From Ruegeria conchae (GTDB taxonomy: Bacteria > Pseudomonadota > Alphaproteobacteria > Rhodobacterales > Rhodobacteraceae), in NCBI RefSeq assembly GCF_000192475.1, contig NZ_AEYW01000006.1, forward strand, positions 1 to 64,000: a DNA stretch of 64,000 bases. Reading direction: 5' to 3'. This document shows, in pieces, positions 53,054-62,154 of the stretch. A program made the position numbers and the translations under genes. Positions within the stretch are counted from its first letter, which is position 1, and each line of letters begins with the position of its first letter. The notes beneath the pieces were generated by a model that saw only the letters and a program-made list of their open reading frames with translations, was not told the origin of the DNA and did not search any database.

Positions 53054-53797
53054 TCAGGCCGTACGTTTCTTCAGCAGATAGATATCCATGATCCAGCCGT
53101 GATCAGAACGGGCTTGCGCGCGCGAGTCCAGAATGTCTTGCGCCACATCCGCCAATGGGCCTTTGATCAGAATCTCTTCTTTCATGCCCACATATGCCCC
53201 CCACCAGATGTCATAATCGGCCATCTCTAGGCTTTGGAACGAGCATTCGCCATCCAGCATAACAGCCACTTTCGATGCCGTTTCAGGCCATCCCTCATCG
53301 CGGATGCGGCGACCGGTGGTCACGACATAGGGTGCCCCCAGATCATTGATCGGGATCGCATGGGCCGCAGTTAACGCCTGCAACGCGGTGATGCCCGGCA
53401 CAACCTGGACCTGCGGCTGTGGGTCCAGTCGAGCGGCGATCCTGAGCGAACTGTCATACAGCGACGGATCACCCCAGATCAGCAACGCGACCTTCTGCGC
53501 GTCGGGGTGGGCTGAAATCGCTTCGTGCCAGCGCAGGGCAATTGCGTCGTGCCATTCGTCGACACCTCGTAGATAACCGTCATCTGCCCGGCGTTTGGGA
53601 ACGTCGAAATAGACGATCCGCGCAGGTTTATCGGTGACCTGCGCGATGATGTCTTCGCGCAAACCGGCCAGATCAGCTTTGTTCTCTCCCTTACGCGGGA
53701 TCAGGATCAGGTCTGCTGATCTGATTGCCTGCGCCCCCTGAAAGGTCAGGTGGTCGGGATTGCCGGTGCCGATCCCGATCAGTGTGAGATCAAACAT
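53054..53797 (-). CDS. cobF: Precorrin-6A synthase (deacetylating)
   Basis: SAM-dependent C1-methyltransferase of the aerobic corrin pathway that also releases acetate. The 247-residue protein has the tetrapyrrole methylase N-terminal motif LTLIGIGTGNPDHLTFQG and GDPSLYDSSLR near residue 114. The ATG at 53797 overlaps the cobA stop by 8 bases. It is the last gene of the cob operon in the window. Confidence 0.93.
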   Translation of the reverse strand: MFDLTLIGIGTGNPDHLTFQGAQAIRSADLILIPRKGENKADLAGLREDIIAQVTDKPARIVYFDVPKRRADDGYLRGVDEWHDAIALRWHEAISAHPDAQKVALLIWGDPSLYDSSLRIAARLDPQPQVQVVPGITALQALTAAHAIPINDLGAPYVVTTGRRIRDEGWPETASKVAVMLDGECSFQSLEMADYDIWWGAYVGMKEEILIKGPLADVAQDILDSRAQARSDHGWIMDIYLLKKRTA

Positions 53798-54518
53798 CGC
53801 CGAACTCCGCCAGCGGGCCATACAGGATCAAGGCAGGAGCAGTACCGATCTCGGTGCGCAGTTTGTCGGAAAGCTCTCCGATGGTGGAACGATGCAAAGA
53901 TTGTTCGGGGGTTGAAACGGATTCGGCCATCAAGGCAGGTGTGTCCAGCGGCAGGCCATGCGCGCTCAGCGCTTCGACCAGCAATGGAAAAGTGCGCTTG
54001 CCCATAAATACGACCGTTGTCGCGCCAGCATCAGCTAGGGCGGGAAGATTCAGATCGGCAGGCAGTTTTCCACTCGCATCATGCCCGGTGACGAATTGAA
54101 CACGACGCGCAGTCAGGCGTCGTGTCAGAGGAATTCCCGCAGTCGCAGCCGCCGCGACGGCAGAGGGGATGCCAGGAATGATCTCGTATTTGATACCGGC
54201 GGCCTGCAACGCGACCAGTTCTTCCTCTAGTCGACCGAACAATCCTCCATCACCGGATTTCAGCCGCACGACATGCTGGCCGGTCTGCGCATACTCAACC
54301 AGCAACCGGCTGACGTGATCCTGCTTGGGCGAGGGGCGACCGGCGCGTTTACCTACGCCCACCAGATCAGCGTCGTCACGTGCATGGGTCAAGATCGGGC
54401 CACTGCTGAGATCATCAAACAGCACCGCATCGGCCTTCTGCATCCGGTCCACGGCCTTGAGCGTTAGCAGCTCCGGATCACCCGGACCGGAGCCGATGAA
54501 TGAGACAAACCCGGTCAT
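53790..54518 (-). CDS. cobA: Uroporphyrinogen-III C-methyltransferase
   Basis: Makes precorrin-2, the entry to cobalamin and siroheme. The 242-residue protein has VSFIGSGPGDPELLTLKAVD at the start, LKSGDGGLFGR near residue 88 and PGIPSAVAAAATAGIPLTRR near residue 119, all diagnostic. It is a single-domain SUMT, not a CysG fusion. It overlaps cobB (upstream) by 4 bases and cobF (downstream) by 8. Confidence 0.94.
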   Translation of the reverse strand: MTGFVSFIGSGPGDPELLTLKAVDRMQKADAVLFDDLSSGPILTHARDDADLVGVGKRAGRPSPKQDHVSRLLVEYAQTGQHVVRLKSGDGGLFGRLEEELVALQAAGIKYEIIPGIPSAVAAAATAGIPLTRRLTARRVQFVTGHDASGKLPADLNLPALADAGATTVVFMGKRTFPLLVEALSAHGLPLDTPALMAESVSTPEQSLHRSTIGELSDKLRTEIGTAPALILYGPLAEFGDV

Positions 54519-55831
54519 ACCGTTGCCTCCGCAATCAGGTGAAAGAACGTGCCGGTGACATTGCCGCGTCGCGATCCTGTCTGAGGGCCTTCAGCCCCTT
54601 CGGCATCGAAGACCCGCGCAAGAGGAGCGTCAGGTTGTTCGATGATCGAGGAATAATGGAACTCATGTCCGCGCAGAGCGGTACCTGCTGCAAAGCCGGG
54701 CATCGAGGCCAAAAGTTCAGCCCTACGATAGCCAAGGTTGAATTTGCGCTTTTGGTATGAGGTTTGCAGACCCAACAACCCCGCCATCTGATGCGGGGTG
54801 CCATCTTTGTCGACCAGCACTTCCCCCAATGCCATGTACCCCCCGCATTCACCATGCACTGGCCGCGTTTCCGCGTGTTTCCGCAGCCCGGTCAAGAAGG
54901 TATCTGCTGCTGCTAATGTTCCTGCGTGCAGCTCAGGATAGCCCCCCGGTAGCCAGACCAGATCGGCGTCTGCAGCTGGCGCTTCGTTTGCCAGCGGCGA
55001 AAAGGGCAGTATCTCTGCACCCGCGCTGCGCCATCCTTTCAGAAGATGCGGATAGGTAAACGAAAACGCGGCGTCTCGGGCAAGTGCGATCCGCTGAGCC
55101 GGGGGGTGCGGCAGTGCGGCCGACGATGGCCCATTAGGGCCTGAGGAGGCCGCCTTTTTGATCGTATCCAGATCAACATGTTCACGCAGGAATGCGGCGT
55201 AACCGGCGATCGCCGTTTCCAGATCGGGATGTTCAACCGCTTGAATCAAGCCCAGATGCCTTTCGGGCAAGGTAAGGTCTCCCCGGCGCGGAAGAACGCC
55301 CAGAACGGGTAATCCGGCACGCTCCATGCCCAAACGGGTCAGTCGTTCGTGGCGAGGGCTAGCACAGCGGTTCAGGATGACACCGGCAAAAGGCAAATCG
55401 GGGTTATACATCCGAAACCCAAGCGCGGTCGCCGCCGCTGATTGCGCCTGTCCTCCGACATCCAGAACCAATACGACTGGCCATCCCATTCGCTGAGCCG
55501 TTTCAGCGCTCGACCCATGCCCCAGCTCTCCGGGTTTGGCGACGCCATCAAACAAACCCATTGAGCCCTCGGCCACCACGATATCCGCGCCCGTGGCTTG
55601 CTCTGAGATCGCGCTGAGCAGCGGCTCTCCCATCGCCCAGCTATCCAAATTGAACGAAGCGCGGCCTGCCGCAGCGCGGTGAAAGGCTGGGTCTATGTAG
55701 TCGGGCCCGCTTTTGAACGGCTGCACGGTCAATCCGTCCTCAGCCAGCGCCCGGAGCAACCCCAGCATTACTGTAGTCTTGCCTGTACCCGACGACGGCG
55801 CGGAAATCAGTAGTCCCGGAGGGTTAGTCAT
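54515..55831 (-). CDS. cobB: Hydrogenobyrinic acid a,c-diamide synthase
   Basis: ATP- and glutamine-dependent amidation of the a and c carboxylates. The 438-residue protein has a P-loop ([20 protein letters not shown] near residue 9) and a C-terminal glutamine amidotransferase with Cys in [12 protein letters not shown] near residue 330. The ATG at 55831 overlaps the cobM stop by 8 bases; a longer upstream reading would lie inside cobM. With cobN present, the aerobic name CobB is favoured over CbiA. Confidence 0.93.
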   Translation of the reverse strand: MTNPPGLLISAPSSGTGKTTVMLGLLRALAEDGLTVQPFKSGPDYIDPAFHRAAAGRASFNLDSWAMGEPLLSAISEQATGADIVVAEGSMGLFDGVAKPGELGHGSSAETAQRMGWPVVLVLDVGGQAQSAAATALGFRMYNPDLPFAGVILNRCASPRHERLTRLGMERAGLPVLGVLPRRGDLTLPERHLGLIQAVEHPDLETAIAGYAAFLREHVDLDTIKKAASSGPNGPSSAALPHPPAQRIALARDAAFSFTYPHLLKGWRSAGAEILPFSPLANEAPAADADLVWLPGGYPELHAGTLAAADTFLTGLRKHAETRPVHGECGGYMALGEVLVDKDGTPHQMAGLLGLQTSYQKRKFNLGYRRAELLASMPGFAAGTALRGHEFHYSSIIEQPDAPLARVFDAEGAEGPQTGSRRGNVTGTFFHLIAEATV

Positions 55832-56618
55832 CACCGTGGCTCCAGCTCGACCACGGGCTGTCGGCGCTTTGAGGGCGATAGCGGCGGTCGTATGTTTTTG
55901 AATACAGGCAGCTTTCGTCAAACCCTTCACCTGCGAGCGCCGGACCAACCATTATCAGTGCGGTGCGCGAGATGCTTTCGTCCAGCGCCTCTTTCAGCGT
56001 GGCCAGAGTCGCACGGATGATCCGTTCATCTGGCCAGCTGGCGCGGTAGACAACGGCGACCGGGCAGTCCGCACCATAGGCAGGGGTCAGGTCGGCGATG
56101 ACATTGTCCAGATTTCCGATCGACAGGTGAATGGCCAGAGTAGCACCTGTTTTAGCAAAGTTTTTCAGCGTCTCACCTTCAGGCATCGAGGACGCGCGCC
56201 CAGGCGTCCGGGTCAACACCACCGATTGCGCCAGTCCCGGAAGGGTGAGTTCAGTTCCTAGAGCAGCAGCTGCGGCGGCAAAAGACGGGACACCGGGCGT
56301 GACGCTGACCGGGATTCCCATCTCTTTCAGACGTCTGATTTGCTCTCCCATTGCCGACCAGACAGAGAGGTCTCCGGAATGCAGCCGCGCCACGTCTTGC
56401 CCGGCTTTGTGCGCTATTTCGATCTCGGCCATGATCTGATCCAGATCCATCGGAGCCGTGTTCACGATCTTCGCGCCGTCGGGGCAGTGGCTCAAAATCT
56501 CCTCGGGAACCAATGAGCCAGCATAGAGGCACACCGGGCACGAGGCGATGATATCGCGCCCGCGCAGAGTCAGCAGGTCCGCGGCACCCGGTCCGGCGCC
56601 GATGAAATGAACGGTCAT
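55824..56618 (-). CDS. cobM: Precorrin-4 C11-methyltransferase
   Basis: SAM-dependent methyltransferase of the corrin ring, 264 residues. The start [20 protein letters not shown] and the [16 protein letters not shown] stretch near residue 78 are CobM/CbiF features. It overlaps cobE by 4 bases and cobB by 8. Confidence 0.93.
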   Translation of the reverse strand: MTVHFIGAGPGAADLLTLRGRDIIASCPVCLYAGSLVPEEILSHCPDGAKIVNTAPMDLDQIMAEIEIAHKAGQDVARLHSGDLSVWSAMGEQIRRLKEMGIPVSVTPGVPSFAAAAAALGTELTLPGLAQSVVLTRTPGRASSMPEGETLKNFAKTGATLAIHLSIGNLDNVIADLTPAYGADCPVAVVYRASWPDERIIRATLATLKEALDESISRTALIMVGPALAGEGFDESCLYSKTYDRRYRPQSADSPWSSWSHGDD

Positions 56619-56983
56619 GGTTGTCCTCCAATGGCGACGGCGCAGGTTGCAAGCCGGTCGTCCGAGATTTGTCTGGGTGAAATCAGCCGCGCGCCATGCC
56701 CGGCGGCAGCAAGAGCGGATGCTTCGGCCACGCTGCTGGTGCCGTATGTGGCACGACTGCGGGGCGAGCAGGTGAGGGTTCGTTGTCCGGCAAGATCATG
56801 TGCCGGGACGAAATGAACCGGTAGATCAGTTACCTCTGCAAGTGCGACAAGTGCGGCATGTCCGTCCTTGTCTGCAACGGTTGCCAGGGCATCGACTGTT
56901 TTTCCTTTCGAGGCCAGATCAAAGGCAGCGCGCAGACTGACCAGCGTAGCAGAAGACGAAAATCCGAGCCCGGCGACGATCAT
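56615..56983 (-). CDS. cobE: CobE/CbiG C-terminal-like cobalamin protein
   Basis: A 122-residue single-domain protein related to the C-terminal part of Cbi[21 protein letters not shown] at the start is the CobE motif. Its exact role in the aerobic pathway is not established. The ATG at 56983 overlaps the cobL stop (ATGA), and longer upstream starts lie within cobL. Confidence 0.88.
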   Translation of the reverse strand: MIVAGLGFSSSATLVSLRAAFDLASKGKTVDALATVADKDGHAALVALAEVTDLPVHFVPAHDLAGQRTLTCSPRSRATYGTSSVAEASALAAAGHGARLISPRQISDDRLATCAVAIGGQP

Positions 56984-58179
56984 AGCGTAAGACTCCACTG
57001 CATCACGGGGTAGGCAGATTTCCAACCCCGCCGTGGACCAAGCGAAGCAGCTTGCGCCAATTCGATACGCAACAGGTCTCCGCCCAGCTTGTCGTGCCAC
57101 GCAGCCAGCAAGGCTTCGCTTTCCAATGTCACTGCGTTGGCGACAAGCCGCGTACCGGCGCGGAGATTTGCGTGTAGCCAGTTCAACAGCTCCGCGCTCA
57201 GGCCGCCTCCGATGAAAACGACATCTGGTTGGTCAAGGTCAACCAACGCCTCAGGTGCGATACCATGAACGACCCGCAACCGATCCTGCCCGAGCGCATC
57301 GGCGTTTCGGCGAATGCGCTCGACCCGATCTTCACGCGGCTCGATTGTCGTTGCAGTCAGCGTCGGATCGCACATCAGCCATTCGATGCTGATCGAACCG
57401 GTGCCGCCGCCAATATCCCACAGATGTTCTCCTCTACGCGGGGCAAGGGCCGACAGGGTCAGTGCGCGGATAGGGCGCTTGGTGATTTGCCCGTCGGTTT
57501 CGAAGATATCATCAGGCTTGCCCGAGGCTTTGGGAAAGGCGCACCCTGTGCCCGCGACGTCCAGCCCGACACAGACCGGATGTTCGAATGTTCCCAGTAG
57601 CGCTTCGGTCAGCGACACGCTCCGCGCGCGTTCACGGGGGCCGCCAAGGGCCTCCATGACATGCAGGGTACAATCGGCAAAGCCGGTTTCACCCAGATAA
57701 GTTGCAAGCTCAGCCACCGCTTTTCCATCACGCAGCAAGAGAATGGCGCGGAGGCCCTGCGCCAGGTGGGGGCGCAAACGGGTCAGGGGGGCGGCGTGCA
57801 GTCCAAAGGTTAACGTGTTTTCAAGCGGCCAGCCGAGCCTTGCAGCGGCTAGCGAAAAGGTCGATTGACCGGGTATGGCGGTCCATTCGCTCGCATCGAA
57901 ATTTCGCGCGATGACGGAGCCGGCCCCGAACCAGAACGGATCACCCGAGGCCAGAACAATAGTTTGCCGACCGCGTAATCCGGTCAGTATCGGAAGACCA
58001 TCGGCAAATGGAACTGGCCATTCAATCTGTTCGGCGTTGCTTTTGGTAATCAAAGATAGGTGGCGCGACGGACCCATGACGATCTCGGCGCGATCCAGCA
58101 CTTGACGGCTTGCGGGAGACAGGCCATCCAGTCCATCTTCGCCCAAACCCAATACGGTTAGCCACGGAGTTTCAGACAT
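56980..58179 (-). CDS. cobL: Precorrin-6Y C5,15-methyltransferase (decarboxylating)
   Basis: Two fused methyltransferase domains, 399 residues. The CbiE-like half starts WLTVLGLGEDGLDGLSPASR. The CbiT-like half has DIGGGTGSISIEWLMCDPTL near residue 250 for SAM binding and decarboxylation. The ATG at 58179 has AGGAGG 6 bases upstream, inside cobK. That start overlaps the cobK start by 2 bases on the other strand (CATG at 58177-58180). Confidence 0.94.
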   Translation of the reverse strand: MSETPWLTVLGLGEDGLDGLSPASRQVLDRAEIVMGPSRHLSLITKSNAEQIEWPVPFADGLPILTGLRGRQTIVLASGDPFWFGAGSVIARNFDASEWTAIPGQSTFSLAAARLGWPLENTLTFGLHAAPLTRLRPHLAQGLRAILLLRDGKAVAELATYLGETGFADCTLHVMEALGGPRERARSVSLTEALLGTFEHPVCVGLDVAGTGCAFPKASGKPDDIFETDGQITKRPIRALTLSALAPRRGEHLWDIGGGTGSISIEWLMCDPTLTATTIEPREDRVERIRRNADALGQDRLRVVHGIAPEALVDLDQPDVVFIGGGLSAELLNWLHANLRAGTRLVANAVTLESEALLAAWHDKLGGDLLRIELAQAASLGPRRGWKSAYPVMQWSLTL

Positions 58180-58909
58180 GCCCAACCTCCTGATTCTTGG
58201 CGGGACGACCGAGGCAAATGCTCTGGCAAAATCCGTTTCCGAACAAGGTATTCCGGCCACGTATTCCTACGCGGGCCGTGTCGACACGCCACGCCCGCAG
58301 CCCGTTCCCACGCGCGTGGGCGGTTTCGGAGGAGCGGAGGGGCTGGTGCGTTACATCCGCGACCAAGAGATCAGCCATATCATAGACGCAACCCACCCCT
58401 TTGCCGCGCAGATGAGCCGCAACGCCGCGGAAGCCTGTGCTGCGACGGCGACTCCGCTGGCGGCGCTGACGCGGCCTGCCTGGGTCGCTCAAGATGGCGA
58501 CAGTTGGCAGCATGTTCCGGACATCGACGGTGCCGTCGACGCGCTTTCCGGTTCCGCTCAGCGCGTGTTCCTTGCCGTCGGTCGCATGCATCTTCAGGAC
58601 TTTGCAGCACAGCCTCAGCATCACTATCTTTTGCGGCTGGTGGATGAGCCTGAAACCGTGCCGTTTCCTAATAGAGACGTCATTATTTCGCGCGGTCCGT
58701 TCACTGAAATTGAGGACCGGGGGCTGATGCAGCGTCACGGGACGCAGTTGGTTGTGTCCAAGAACGCGGGTGGCATCGGGGCGCGCGCAAAGTTGGATGC
58801 CGCACGGGCGCTGGGTCTTCCGGTTCTGATGATCGACCGTCCGCTGTTGCCGCAGCGGACTGAGTTCGAAAAGGTTTCGCAGGTCTTGGACTGGCTGGTT
58901 CATACCTGA
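58178..58909 (+). CDS. cobK: Precorrin-6A reductase (on the strand opposite to the cob operon)
   Basis: NADPH-dependent reductase of precorrin-6A, 243 residues. NLLILGGTTEANALAKSV at the start is the nucleotide-binding motif, and HPFAAQMSRNAAEAC near residue 73 is a family block. The ATG at 58178 has GGAG 8 bases upstream. Its start is within 2 bases of the divergent cobL start, and its 3' end overlaps cobJ by 10 bases. It lies wholly within the stretch that cob operon transcripts would cross, so it is antisense to that message. Confidence 0.93.
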   Translation: MPNLLILGGTTEANALAKSVSEQGIPATYSYAGRVDTPRPQPVPTRVGGFGGAEGLVRYIRDQEISHIIDATHPFAAQMSRNAAEACAATATPLAALTRPAWVAQDGDSWQHVPDIDGAVDALSGSAQRVFLAVGRMHLQDFAAQPQHHYLLRLVDEPETVPFPNRDVIISRGPFTEIEDRGLMQRHGTQLVVSKNAGGIGARAKLDAARALGLPVLMIDRPLLPQRTEFEKVSQVLDWLVHT

Positions 58910-59664
58910 TCCTTGTCAGGCGTGAATCTCGGCGTGTAAACGATCGGCGCGCCGTCGCGCTCGATCACCCGGGTCAATGACGAGCCGACGATCACGATGG
59001 TCTGCATGTCCGCCATGTCTGGTGTGGCCTCTGCCAGTGTTGAAATCCGCAACTTCTCATCCGTACGCGACACTGCGCGGGCGAACAGGATCAGGCGTTC
59101 TGGCTCACATTCCTCGCGAAGGATTTCCAGTGTTTTTACAAAGCCTTCCGGGCGTGACTTCGAGCGGGGGTTATAGAACGCCATCGCGAAATCTCCCTGC
59201 GCGGCAAGGCGCAGTCGTTTTTCGATCAAAGACCATGGTTTCAGATTGTCGCTGAGGTTGATGGCGCAGAAATCGTGCCCCATCGGCGCACCCGCACGGG
59301 CAGACGCAGCTAACATCGCTGTGATCCCCGGCAGTACGTCGATCTGAATGCTTCGCCATTCAACAGGACCATTCTCCAATGCCTCGAACACGGCAGCGGC
59401 CATCGCGAACACGCCTGGGTCTCCGGAGGAAACAACCACGACACGCTTGCCCTCGGCCGCCATCCTTAATGCGTGCTGCGAGCGGTCGATCTCGACCCGG
59501 TTGTCACTGGCATGTAGGGTCAACCCTTCACGCTCAGCAACGCGCGCGACGTAGGGGATGTATCCAACAACATCCGTCGCCTCGGCCAGAGCAGCGGTAA
59601 CCTCGGGCGTGACCAGAGCTTCGTCTCCCGGTCCGAGGCCGGCTATTTTGACCCAGCCACTCAT
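58900..59664 (-). CDS. cobJ: Precorrin-3B C17-methyltransferase
   Basis: Ring-contracting methyltransferase, 254 residues. The start VKIAGLGPGDEALVTPEV, VVSSGDPGVFAMAAAVFEAL near residue 77 and INLSDNLKPW near residue 135 match CobJ/CbiH. The ATG at 59664 overlaps the cobI stop by 4 bases. The 3' end overlaps cobK, which lies on the other strand. Confidence 0.94.
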   Translation of the reverse strand: MSGWVKIAGLGPGDEALVTPEVTAALAEATDVVGYIPYVARVAEREGLTLHASDNRVEIDRSQHALRMAAEGKRVVVVSSGDPGVFAMAAAVFEALENGPVEWRSIQIDVLPGITAMLAASARAGAPMGHDFCAINLSDNLKPWSLIEKRLRLAAQGDFAMAFYNPRSKSRPEGFVKTLEILREECEPERLILFARAVSRTDEKLRISTLAEATPDMADMQTIVIVGSSLTRVIERDGAPIVYTPRFTPDKDQV

Positions 59665-60389
59665 GGGCGACGGCCCTGACCGTGAACCAGGATGATCGAG
59701 AAATAGGGTGTGATACCCTCGCAATTGTCCGAGAGTTTGCAAACCCGCTGGTTGGGCATCTGGGCGTATTCGACGATCCATGCACGGTCATAGAGATCGG
59801 CCCGTTTCAAGGCGCGTTTTACCTTGTCAAAGTTGCGACCGATCTTCATGACCACCAACGCATCGGTTTGGGTCATGCGTTCGGTCAGCGTGTCCTCGGA
59901 CAATGTACCGACCAGAACCGTCAGGACGTCATCACCCCAGGTTATCGGATCGCCGGTAGCGGTCCAGGCACCCGACATTCCGGTAATGGCTGGTACGACC
60001 TCGACCTTAGATATATCCCGTAATCGATTGTAAAGATGCATGAATGACCCGTAGAAGAAAGGATCTCCTTCGCACAGGACCACGACGTCTTCGCCGTTCT
60101 CTGTCAGCGTCTTCAGGTGGGCGGCGCAATCCTCGTAAAATACGGAAAGCAGCTCGTTGTACCTCGGGTCCGTCACCGGGATTTCGGTTGTTACGGGATA
60201 CTCCATCGCAAACTCGATAGCGTCGCCGGGGATCATTCCATTGACGATCTTGCGGGCCTGCCCCGTGCGGCCCGGCTTGCGGAAGAACGCCACGTGTCGG
60301 GCATTGCGCAACAGGCGGTCTGCACGGACGCTCATGAGATCCGGGTCACCAGGGCCAAGGCCCACGCCGTAGATCTTGCCCCCGCTCAT
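59661..60389 (-). CDS. cobI: Precorrin-2 C20-methyltransferase
   Basis: SAM-dependent enzyme acting on precorrin-2, 242 residues. Start KIYGVGLGPGDPDLMSVRAD and VVVLCEGDPFFYGSFMHLYN near residue 90 match CobI/CbiL. The ATG at 60389 overlaps the cobH stop (ATGA). Upstream in-frame residues belong to a shadow of cobH. Confidence 0.94.
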   Translation of the reverse strand: MSGGKIYGVGLGPGDPDLMSVRADRLLRNARHVAFFRKPGRTGQARKIVNGMIPGDAIEFAMEYPVTTEIPVTDPRYNELLSVFYEDCAAHLKTLTENGEDVVVLCEGDPFFYGSFMHLYNRLRDISKVEVVPAITGMSGAWTATGDPITWGDDVLTVLVGTLSEDTLTERMTQTDALVVMKIGRNFDKVKRALKRADLYDRAWIVEYAQMPNQRVCKLSDNCEGITPYFSIILVHGQGRRP

Positions 60390-61015
60390 TCCACACGACT
60401 CGCGATGGCGTTGATGGCAGCAACGGTGATTGCACTGCCGCCCAAGCGACCTTTGACGATGCAGGAGGGTACGGGCTGCGCGTCCCACAAGGCGTCCTTG
60501 GATTCGACTGCGCCGACAAAGCCCACAGGGCAGCCGATGATGGCGGCCGGGCGCGGACAATCTGGGTCTTCCAGCATGTTTAGCAGATGGAATAGCGCAG
60601 TCGGAGCGTTACCGATCGCGACCAGCGCGCCGCCAAGATGCGGACGCCACAGCTCTAGCGCAGCGGCAGAGCGCGTGTTGCTCATCTCAGCGGCCAATGG
60701 GCGCACGCGTTCGTCATGCAGAGTGCAGATTACCTCATTATCCGCAGGCAGGCGGAAGCGGGTCACACCTTCGCTGACCATGCGCGCGTCGCACAGGATC
60801 GGTGCGCCATTTTCCAGCGCGGTGCGGGCAGCTGTGACGAAGCCGGGCGAGAAATGCACGAACTCCTCCAGCCCAACCATTCCAGCGGCATGGATCATGC
60901 GCACGGCCACTTGCTCTTCATCGGCATCGAACCGAGCGAGATCGGCCTCCGAGCGGATGGTGGCAAAGCTCTGTTTGTAAATCGCCGCGCCGTCGGTTTC
61001 GTATTCATAGGGCAT
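60386..61015 (-). CDS. cobH: Precorrin-8X methylmutase
   Basis: Moves the C11 methyl to C12 to form hydrogenobyrinic acid. The 209-residue protein has MIHAAGMVGLEEFVHFSPGF near residue 38, including the catalytic His, and PAAIIGCPVGFVGAVESKDA near residue 155. Its ATG shares a base with the cobG stop. Confidence 0.94.
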   Translation of the reverse strand: MPYEYETDGAAIYKQSFATIRSEADLARFDADEEQVAVRMIHAAGMVGLEEFVHFSPGFVTAARTALENGAPILCDARMVSEGVTRFRLPADNEVICTLHDERVRPLAAEMSNTRSAAALELWRPHLGGALVAIGNAPTALFHLLNMLEDPDCPRPAAIIGCPVGFVGAVESKDALWDAQPVPSCIVKGRLGGSAITVAAINAIASRVE

Positions 61016-62154
61016 CAGGTGAAGTCCATGGTCATAAGTTTTTCTTCGGTCAGGCCGCGTTGGCAGGGCTCATCACCTGCGCGACCTTGTTTGACAAGAT
61101 CAAATCGTCCATTGCATCCTACTAAGGTGACATCTGCAGGGATCATCCGGGCGCAACCCTTTGCACACCCCGAGACATGCAGAGATCCGGGCACTCGAGC
61201 CGCCAAAACGCGCGCGATCTCTCGCGTTTCCACTTGCGCCTGCGGACAGAACGGCGTGCCAGGGCAGGCGTCGGTGGTCATCAGCGGGTCAGTACCGTCT
61301 GTGACGAAGGCTGGTGCGGGAGTATCTGCTCCGCCTTCCAGCAGGATCAACCGCCACGGTGTAACTCGCAGGGCAGACGCACCGCTGCTCTCGATCAGTT
61401 TCGAGAGCGGGCCTGCGGGCAATTGCCCAAACGTCGCGCCCAAAAGTGTTCCCAAATCGCAAGCGCCAGGCTGTAGAGGGGTACTTATTGGGCCAGGTGG
61501 GCTGCCTTGCCATTCGAGCGGAAGGTCTTGCGCAGAGATCACGCGGGCCATTCGGCGGGTCTCAGGCGTATAGGTGTCAGAGAACCACTTTGCCAGTTCG
61601 ATCAGTCGATCGATGACATCAGATTCAGAAACAGTCCGTCCGGTCTCTGCACCATCTGCACGCAGAATCAGGCCGTTTTCGCCGGTTTCCACGCGTATGT
61701 CAGCCGAGTCTCCGGCTAACATGCGCTCAGGTCCCGTATCGATTGCAAATCCGAACTTGGCGGGCAGCGAGGGCAACTCTGCTAGGCGGTCAATCAGATG
61801 CTGCGTTAGTCGCGCTGTCAGATCACCTGCACGGTAGAGCGGTGTGACCAAAATATTCCGTCTAATCTCGATGCCGGGCTCGGCATCGAGAAGGTTCAGA
61901 TCAGACAGCTCGGTCAATAGTGGCTGGTGGTCGGCTTCCTTGACGCCACGTAGTTGCAGGTTCGCACGGTTGGTCAGGTCGATAGTGCCATTGCCGAAAC
62001 GGTCGGCCAATTCGCACAGACCCAAAGCCTGCTGAGCGCTAAGCCGCGCCAACCGCGGGCGTACGCGCACGACCAGCCCATCGCCGGACATCATCGGGCG
62101 ATGTGCGCCGGGGCACCAGCCTTGGACGACAGGTTTGTCGGTAAGGGCGCTCAT
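61015..62154 (-). CDS. cobG: Precorrin-3B synthase
   Basis: Oxygen-dependent monooxygenase of the aerobic route, 379 residues. Like sulfite/nitrite reductases it has LTNRANLQLRG near residue 52 and a C-terminal 4Fe-4S centre (CPGTPFC near residue 279, and CAKGC near 318). Its presence marks the aerobic, late cobalt insertion pathway. The ATG at 62154 overlaps the cobN stop by 4 bases. Confidence 0.92.
   Translation of the reverse strand: MSALTDKPVVQGWCPGAHRPMMSGDGLVVRVRPRLARLSAQQALGLCELADRFGNGTIDLTNRANLQLRGVKEADHQPLLTELSDLNLLDAEPGIEIRRNILVTPLYRAGDLTARLTQHLIDRLAELPSLPAKFGFAIDTGPERMLAGDSADIRVETGENGLILRADGAETGRTVSESDVIDRLIELAKWFSDTYTPETRRMARVISAQDLPLEWQGSPPGPISTPLQPGACDLGTLLGATFGQLPAGPLSKLIESSGASALRVTPWRLILLEGGADTPAPAFVTDGTDPLMTTDACPGTPFCPQAQVETREIARVLAARVPGSLHVSGCAKGCARMIPADVTLVGCNGRFDLVKQGRAGDEPCQRGLTEEKLMTMDFT

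Noticed and set aside
56020..56050. A second copy of the TTCATCTGGCC repeat word in cobM
   Set aside because: Only the short word is shared, it lies in coding sequence and has no hairpin after it, so it is a chance match.
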